Origin: Bacillota bacterium
Lineage (GTDB): Bacteria; Bacillota_E; Sulfobacillia; Sulfobacillales; Sulfobacillaceae
Direction of reading: 5' to 3'
Assembly (NCBI GenBank): GCA_021802375.1
Contig: JAKAAL010000240.1
Span: 1-6,593 of the forward strand
Length of the DNA: 6,593 bases
Shown: piece after piece, positions 6,002-6,593 of the stretch
Layout of the letters: the number at the start of each line of letters is the position of its first letter
How positions within the stretch are numbered: the first letter of the stretch is position 1
The notes under the pieces: generated by a model
Seen by the model: the letters and a program-made list of their open reading frames with translations, nothing else
Told to the model about the DNA's origin: nothing
Database searches by the model: none
Translations under genes and position numbers: made by a program

Positions 6002-6593
6002 AGCAGCCAGCGTACCCGTCGCCACCAACACATCCATATTGGCGTTGCCGTGACGCACATTTAACCAGGCCCGTCGCGTAAAGGAAAAACCGGGTCCCCA
6101 CTGCACCACACTGGCCGCACCGAACTCCATCCAGGGATTAGTAAACCACGCCGGGCCTACTCCTAAAAACATGCGAATCATGGCGACCCAGAGCGGCAAC
6201 GTGAACAGTATCGAAAAGCCGAGTCGGCGCCGCGCCTCACGCGCTTCCATCTCTCGCACGTCCATCTCAACCCCGTCATCCACCAACGACGGCGAGAGTC
6301 CCCCTTGCTGCAACGCCTCCATCACGGCGTCGGGCGTACCCACTCCCCGGATCCACTCTACCGTCACGCTGCCCTTGGTAGTGTTGGTTTGCACTCGCAC
6401 GACACCCTCTAAAGAGTGGGCGATGCGCTCAGCCCGTTCACGGACCGGCGCTTCTTCCAAGCCCGGCACAAGAAAGGTGCGACTTTCGGTACGGACCGCA
6501 TAACCGGCTTGGCTGACCGCCGTGACGAAGTCCCGCGTGCCCACCGTATCGGCATTAAAGTGCACCTGGGCTTTTTCTAGAGCCAAGTTCACG
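5999..6593 (-). CDS. copA: CopA N-terminal part: two HMA domains and first membrane helices (ends at in-frame TGA; 5' end outside window)
   Basis: At least 197 residues, open to the right edge. The GTG at 6592-6590 is an internal Val of a typical HMA strand (VNLALEKAQVHF), not a start. Residues 1-33 are the second half of HMA domain 1, ending in GYAV; its CxxC would lie beyond the window. Residues 38-104 form a second HMA-like domain in which the expected GMTCxxC is replaced by PGLEEAPV, so its metal ligands are gone. Residues 106-122 are a charged linker. Helix 1 is about 124-144 (with LP), helix 2 about 155-175, followed by the conserved RRAWLNVRHGNANMDVLVATGTLAA region, where the TGA stops it inside the next helix. 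It is followed in the same frame by the catalytic part. Translated alone it would be a membrane-anchored, non-catalytic fragment. Confidence 0.88.
   Translation of the reverse strand, partial: VNLALEKAQVHFNADTVGTRDFVTAVSQAGYAVRTESRTFLVPGLEEAPVRERAERIAHSLEGVVRVQTNTTKGSVTVEWIRGVGTPDAVMEALQQGGLSPSLVDDGVEMDVREMEAREARRRLGFSILFTLPLWVAMIRMFLGVGPAWFTNPWMEFGAASVVQWGPGFSFTRRAWLNVRHGNANMDVLVATGTLAA

Overview
The window is about 6.6 kb of moderately GC-rich bacterial DNA. It carries four clear protein-coding units: one on the + strand (left third) and three on the - strand. I infer a Gram-positive acidophile of the Sulfobacillus type, with low to moderate confidence. The reasons are a large tandem PQQ-type beta-propeller protein, a copper-export operon, a consensus Bacillota-style ribosome binding site (AGGGAGGTG), a TTG start, and TAA stops on all four units. 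No rRNA, tRNA, CRISPR array or transposase gene is visible.

Layout: 1-2369 (+) is the 3' part of a PQQ-like beta-propeller protein built from two tandem copies of a unit of about 480-490 residues; its N-terminus lies outside the window. It ends at a strong rho-independent terminator (2384-2421). 2415-2790 has no convincing gene but holds several consecutive hairpins. 2791-3624 (-) encodes a DUF4396 membrane protein with a His/Met-rich loop. 3625-4114 has no confident gene; it holds a possible very small overlapping ORF just upstream of the DUF4396 gene, a near-palindrome, and a strong 11-bp hairpin. 4115-4321 (-) is copZ, a CxxC copper chaperone. 4325-6593 (-) is copA, a P1B-1 Cu(+) ATPase, entering from beyond the right edge.

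On the - strand the transcription order is copA, copZ (3-nt gap, ribosome binding site inside the end of copA), hairpin, then the DUF4396 gene. CopZ would carry Cu(+) to CopA for export. The DUF4396 protein's His/Met-rich loop suggests, but does not prove, a role in the same metal-handling function.

The most striking feature is an in-frame TGA (5999-6001) in copA, exactly where homologues have an aromatic residue at the start of a membrane helix. The reading frame and every catalytic motif are intact on both sides. It is most likely a recent TGG-to-TGA nonsense change or a sequence error. Read literally, it splits copA into a 197+-residue N-terminal piece and a 556-residue C-terminal piece. 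The second heavy-metal-binding domain of this CopA has also lost its CxxC motif.
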